Part shown: one piece after another, positions 6,101-8,296 of the stretch
Numbering within the stretch: the stretch's first letter is position 1
Layout of the letters: each line of letters opens with the position of its first letter
DNA from: an uncultured Myxococcales bacterium
GTDB lineage: Bacteria > Myxococcota_A > UBA9042 > DTJE01
Length of the DNA: 8,296 nucleotides
Direction: 5' to 3'
NCBI GenBank assembly: GCA_937975765.1
Contig: CALJUR010000026.1
Location: 1-8,296 of the forward strand
Position numbers and translations under genes: made by a program
The notes under the pieces: generated by a model
Databases searched by the model: none
What the model saw: the letters and a program-made list of their open reading frames with translations, nothing else
What the model was told of the DNA's origin: nothing

Positions 6101-8173
6101 CGCCGACAGCACGCGCATCTCCAGGGCGTCGTCCCCGGGCACGATCGCGGGTGCGGGAACGAAGTCCCTTGGCGTAGCCGGCGCGACCCGGGAGATGCCA
6201 ATGACCTCACCCGCGGCAACCCGACTCCGGAGATCCGCAATGGACGTTGTGGTGCCATCACCAAGAGGAATGGCCTTGGCCCGCTCCAAAACGGATGCCG
6301 AAACCGCATCGACCTCCGCGTTCTTCGCGGTTTCTCGGACCTTCTCCCGTTGCCGGGCCAGGCGCTCCGAGGTCTTCTTCGAAAACCCGAAGGCCCGCAG
6401 GAATGAATCTGCCCCCTCGGCCCCACGGTCGGCCGCCAGGCAGCCCAGCACCACCTTCCGTTCGGCGATGTCGAGGAACCGGCCGGGCAGGGACGACGCG
6501 TAGGCATCCCAGAGGCAGGGCAGTGCATCGAACAGCGCCAGAAGGGCTGCACCCAAGGCATCGTCCGCCGCCGGTCCCGTCCAGTCGTCGTCTGGCTGAA
6601 ACGACCCTTCCAGGACCGCCTCGAAGGCGGGCAGGTCCAGGAACGCCGTCTTCACCGCCAGCAGACAGCCGTCCAGCACGAACGAAATCTTCGACGAATC
6701 AGGCAACGACGCGCCCGGAGACCAGGGTGCACGAAGTCCCACTTCGCCGCGAATTCCGGGACCGGACACCGGGACCTTTGCCCTCCAGCGACCGGGCACC
6801 AGCGCGGTTTCCGCCTTCCGCACGAGCACGCTCTTCCGGTTATCGTGCCGCCGGATCATCGATTCCAGCCGCTTTTCGCCGCGCCATAGGCGCCGTTCGA
6901 GCACCGCTTCCAGGAACGCGACGGCCTCGCCGTCCTCCGCCAGGAACAGCGCACCGCCGTCACCATCGGCCAGATCGGGCCTGGGATCACCGACGACGAA
7001 ATCGACATGGCCGTTCGACCGGGCGGCAGCCAGCACGTCCAGCAACGAGGAGTCTCGTCCGTCCAGCCGGCGCCAGACCGGCGCGCCCGCAAGCACGGCC
7101 TCGATTCCCGTCCAGTTTCCCCGGGACTCGAAGGAACCCGTGCCAAACTTCGAGAGCCGCTGGAACAGGCAATACCGTAGCCATTTCCGGACGATGGCTG
7201 CGCGGGCGGCGTCCACGCCGTGCAGGTCGTTCGCGATCTGCTGCACCAATTTGATGGTCTTCTTCACCAGGAACCCAACGACTCCCCGGTATAGATCGTC
7301 CTCGACGACATCAAACCGTGATACGGCCTGCCGCAGGCTCGGGTCGCTCACGATGGCGAACATGCCGGCAGGAAGGGACGGCATCGGCAGGACCTGCAGG
7401 GAGACGCCCGACACCACGATCATGGCGCTAGCGGCCGATGGCTGGGCCTGGACGTGGATCGCACACCGCAGAGTGCCCCGCGATGAGACCTCCATTTCCA
7501 GCGTTTTCGCGAAGATCGGGCGTTCGATCAGGCCCGGATCTGTGGCCTGCCGCCCGTTGATGAAGATCGGGATCTCCGCGTACGCGCAGTGGTGCATGAG
7601 GGCCATCGCGGTGGGATGCGCACCGCCCAGGTACCCTGCGAACGTCGATATCATGCTCGGTCGGAATCGCAAACGAACGTGGATCCGCGTGCCGGAAAGG
7701 GCCGGCGACAGCGGCCCGAAACGTTCCGGCTGTTTGCGACGAAGCACCAGTTGGGCTGCTTGTTCCCCGTCCCCGCTATGCACGACAATCCACTTCGGGT
7801 CCAGGCCCATGGCCGCGTTCAGGCCCATTGCCAGGTCCGCCAGCGCACGCGCCGACTCGGAAGCCTCGCGCTGGAACATCGCATTGTAGATGCCGTCGAA
7901 GTCGTCCACCGTGAACGGAGCCCCGTCGAATGCCATACGCATGTCATCCGTGTCCAGGTGGAAATCGATTCGGGTGGCTCCCTTGCGAATGGCTGCCTGG
8001 ACCAGCAGCAGGACGTACAGCCCGGGCTCGGCCAACTGGTACTGGCGCATCTTCTCCCGGGCCTTGTAGCGGTCCATCGAGAATGCGCCTTCGGAGTCGA
8101 GGCGCCCGTCCCCGCGCAGATCCGCGATCAGGGCGTCCATCGGTTCCGGAACGTTCATGCCCGGGTTCGGCAT
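3182..8173 (-). CDS. Giant HSP90/GHKL-like multidomain protein of unknown function
   Basis: The protein has 1663 residues, starting at the ATG with GGAGG 4 nt upstream. ATG at 8158 overlaps the previous stop as ATGA and is the alternative; the in-frame ATG at 8197 has no site. Residues about 30-172 fit an HSP90-type GHKL fold. YVLLLVQAAI is at the N-box, with Leu55 and Gln59 in place of the catalytic Glu and Mg-binding Asn. The DG of FDGAPFT (83-84) stands for the DxG box, ADLAMGLNAAMGL aligns with the HSP90 GxxGxG region, and SGTRIHVRLRF (160-170) has the GT motif. A middle-domain-like part follows (LMHHCAYAEIPIFINGR at 192-208, FDVVEDDLYRGVV at 287-299). Residues about 364-1417 contain recurring paired modules (separate entry) with a helical stretch at 838-929. 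Residues 1464-1535 are a Pro/Ser/Glu-rich linker and 1536-1642 a compact C-terminal domain. No signal peptide or membrane segment is seen. It is co-encoded with its WD40 paralogue, so the two probably act together. ATP binding is doubtful. The HSP90-like call rests on motif order only; the substrate is unknown. Confidence 0.9.
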   Translation of the reverse strand: MPNPGMNVPEPMDALIADLRGDGRLDSEGAFSMDRYKAREKMRQYQLAEPGLYVLLLVQAAIRKGATRIDFHLDTDDMRMAFDGAPFTVDDFDGIYNAMFQREASESARALADLAMGLNAAMGLDPKWIVVHSGDGEQAAQLVLRRKQPERFGPLSPALSGTRIHVRLRFRPSMISTFAGYLGGAHPTAMALMHHCAYAEIPIFINGRQATDPGLIERPIFAKTLEMEVSSRGTLRCAIHVQAQPSAASAMIVVSGVSLQVLPMPSLPAGMFAIVSDPSLRQAVSRFDVVEDDLYRGVVGFLVKKTIKLVQQIANDLHGVDAARAAIVRKWLRYCLFQRLSKFGTGSFESRGNWTGIEAVLAGAPVWRRLDGRDSSLLDVLAAARSNGHVDFVVGDPRPDLADGDGGALFLAEDGEAVAFLEAVLERRLWRGEKRLESMIRRHDNRKSVLVRKAETALVPGRWRAKVPVSGPGIRGEVGLRAPWSPGASLPDSSKISFVLDGCLLAVKTAFLDLPAFEAVLEGSFQPDDDWTGPAADDALGAALLALFDALPCLWDAYASSLPGRFLDIAERKVVLGCLAADRGAEGADSFLRAFGFSKKTSERLARQREKVRETAKNAEVDAVSASVLERAKAIPLGDGTTTSIADLRSRVAAGEVIGISRVAPATPRDFVPAPAIVPGDDALEMRVLSAFLGMAVLRDVTSNVVTANREHCFLKSQVEQVVPGVPCIATASFEDQGVEVALGLPREEPPNPVDLVGVWWSATSVRLLRQRRHCGEVRVVLPFRTLAITANCDDLTLSEQGDGAATDEVLDRVMSVVRGGVVRFLESVATPATAFPGDAPALHRFLLEATAAAFPTRAYRFAFDLLRTVDPEGAVRQYREVLEAGTLVPVSRMLSILHHVSVLSPHSKAYRDARDDLVGTVLDLAVGRRTRDDGGQPRPERSDPGALMPGEVLEVLAPWFASPLSGAGILVPAPLCETPLFAGADGRAWSLSRMASTVDAAGRVAWVPAEVPTDDSSGDETTFRLAANPAVLERLLGERWTGNVAGGGRREARAPVVALPRVPMLSFDDGLVAASRDFKDGALRGKLGLPRRHPSEDAQAGATPTGAPTDPLAAPASRDAVVRILVDMWPVATRRWTCGLALVALVDDEETTVGPDGRPDASSLGRIQSACERAAPPLYRTLADQFDRVPADARAGAWRHLLDYLSYRAERRRQGAGPGNFPGVEKTVCAVKGFTGADGARYSVNDVRRSFEEHDRVFVVPPGTPEGRPYDPKRLVLAADSYEIDRLRDLFGAVTDDSQRWTAEQRVLASGRRLAALPNERETYARVSLGLDGLKGTLWLPIDDRDPSGLSCMVGDVEVARCDVPGPLRCWGRLAGAALRLDEVPGDCVLADGVREALTDQVAKVYLQLAVRYERQSLHASRMDRARGILHEAMVRLEPLREPSGAWPVTPPGELGAFLDSLLGGAQASPESGSDTVTSAPVGPEPVETLPQSIKDSPPSASALESGSDARPVESPIPAAVPEGVRLPPESPDQRLIHALVDLLEDIKFAVPEAGHLLVPSAVVIEPSKDGRPVTYENGRLRLNTRHRSVRLAMARHEGDPAILGFLAAAACTAINLALDEVTDDHDEQFQMALARRWLDGFGTRSGTRQAGASAMRSPSST
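3923..7084 (-). repeat. Recurring A-B module pairs inside the giant HSP90-like protein
   Basis: Reading the protein by eye shows a module A that fits: DG, a few residues, S-(L/I/V), then G-x-V and a short hydrophobic strand, then a variable acidic/Pro stretch, a short strand, and E/L-rich helix ending near a conserved Leu/Phe-Gly. Approximate residues are 364-436, 633-705, 978-1046 and 1229-1298. Each A is followed by a module B that opens with a G-x-x-G-x-(V/L)-x-L-(P/R) strand: GIRGEVGLRAP (about 460-550), GVEVALGLPRE (730-830), GALRGKLGLPRR (from 1078) and GLKGTLWLPID (1325-1417). One diverged A is also found at residues 380-446 of the WD40 partner. Identity is low, so boundaries are approximate. 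The third B departs from the pattern after its first strand. Confidence 0.5.
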
Positions 8174-8296
8174 CGTTCCTCCAGTGCCTCCTCGCATAGG
8201 CGGGCGTCCAGGGTCGGGTCCGATTCCCCGCGCAGGAAGAACAGCTTCGTCGTCATGTACGCGGCCAGTTCGGGCTCGAACACCGCCAGACGGGCC
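8155..8296 (-). CDS. 3' end of an unrecognised upstream gene (partial)
   Basis: The last 46 codons of a gene run in from the right edge and end in TGA at 8157-8155. The peptide contains LAVFEPELAAYMTTKLFFLR and ends LDARLCEEALEERCRTRA. 37 of its 46 codons end in G or C, as expected for a real gene here. The competing open frame, which continues upstream of the giant protein's start, has a much weaker third-position bias. The gene overlaps the start of the giant HSP90-like gene by 19 nt (ATG at 8173) or 4 nt (ATGA at 8158), so the two are probably co-transcribed and translationally coupled. The tail looks helical and soluble. I do not recognise the family from this fragment. Confidence 0.65.
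   Translation of the reverse strand, partial: ARLAVFEPELAAYMTTKLFFLRGESDPTLDARLCEEALEERCRTRA
8178..8182 (-). promoter_or_regulatory. Shine-Dalgarno site of the giant HSP90-like gene
   Basis: The minus strand reads GGAGG, then AACG, then ATG at 8173. It lies inside the coding end of the upstream gene. The 4-nt spacing is slightly short but acceptable. A second GAGGAGG at 8187-8193 lies 13 nt from the same ATG. Together they decide the start over the ATG at 8197. Confidence 0.6.

Noticed and set aside
8195..8197. ATG at 8197 as the start of the giant protein.
   Set aside because: No Shine-Dalgarno sequence precedes it, and the extra MRGGTGGT residues are a translation of the ribosome-binding region GAGGAGG...GGAGG itself.

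Overview
The window is GC-rich bacterial DNA. Essentially all of it is coding on the minus strand, so transcription runs from the right edge to the left edge. Bacterial Shine-Dalgarno sites precede the starts. The Asp-rich linker of the last gene and the large multidomain HSP90-like/WD40 proteins suggest a deltaproteobacterial (Myxococcota-like) or similarly complex high-GC bacterium. That assignment is inference; no marker gene is present.

Layout in transcription order: (1) the last 46 codons of an unrecognised gene (8296 to 8155). (2) A 1663-residue protein (8173 to 3182) with a degenerate HSP90/GHKL-type ATPase fold at its N-terminus, a long body of what look like repeated paired modules, a Pro/Ser/Glu-rich linker and a compact C-terminal domain. 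(3) An 839-residue paralogue (3172 to 653) with the same HSP90-like N-terminal region, but ending in a seven-bladed WD40 propeller. (4) A 187-residue protein (608 to 45) that joins an Asp-rich tract to only the C-terminal half of a formylglycine-generating-enzyme (FGE-sulfatase) fold. Genes 1/2 overlap, 2/3 are separated by a few bases, and 3/4 by 44 bases that hold a Shine-Dalgarno site and a small hairpin. This looks like one operon whose promoter and first gene(s) lie beyond the right edge and whose end lies at or beyond the left edge.

The two large proteins are clearly related to each other: the same motifs occur in the same order over about 300 residues. In both, the residues that would bind Mg-ATP in HSP90 are replaced, more severely in the WD40 protein. 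A plausible reading is a two-subunit, HSP90-derived scaffold or chaperone-like complex in which the WD40 partner supplies a protein-binding platform. What it acts on is unknown. The G+C of third codon positions falls along the operon by hand count (35/40 codons at the start of the large protein, 30/40 at the start of the WD40 protein, 26/40 in its propeller, 24/40 in the FGE-like gene), which hints that the downstream parts have a different history.

No tRNA, rRNA, CRISPR array, insertion sequence, attachment site or confident terminator was seen.
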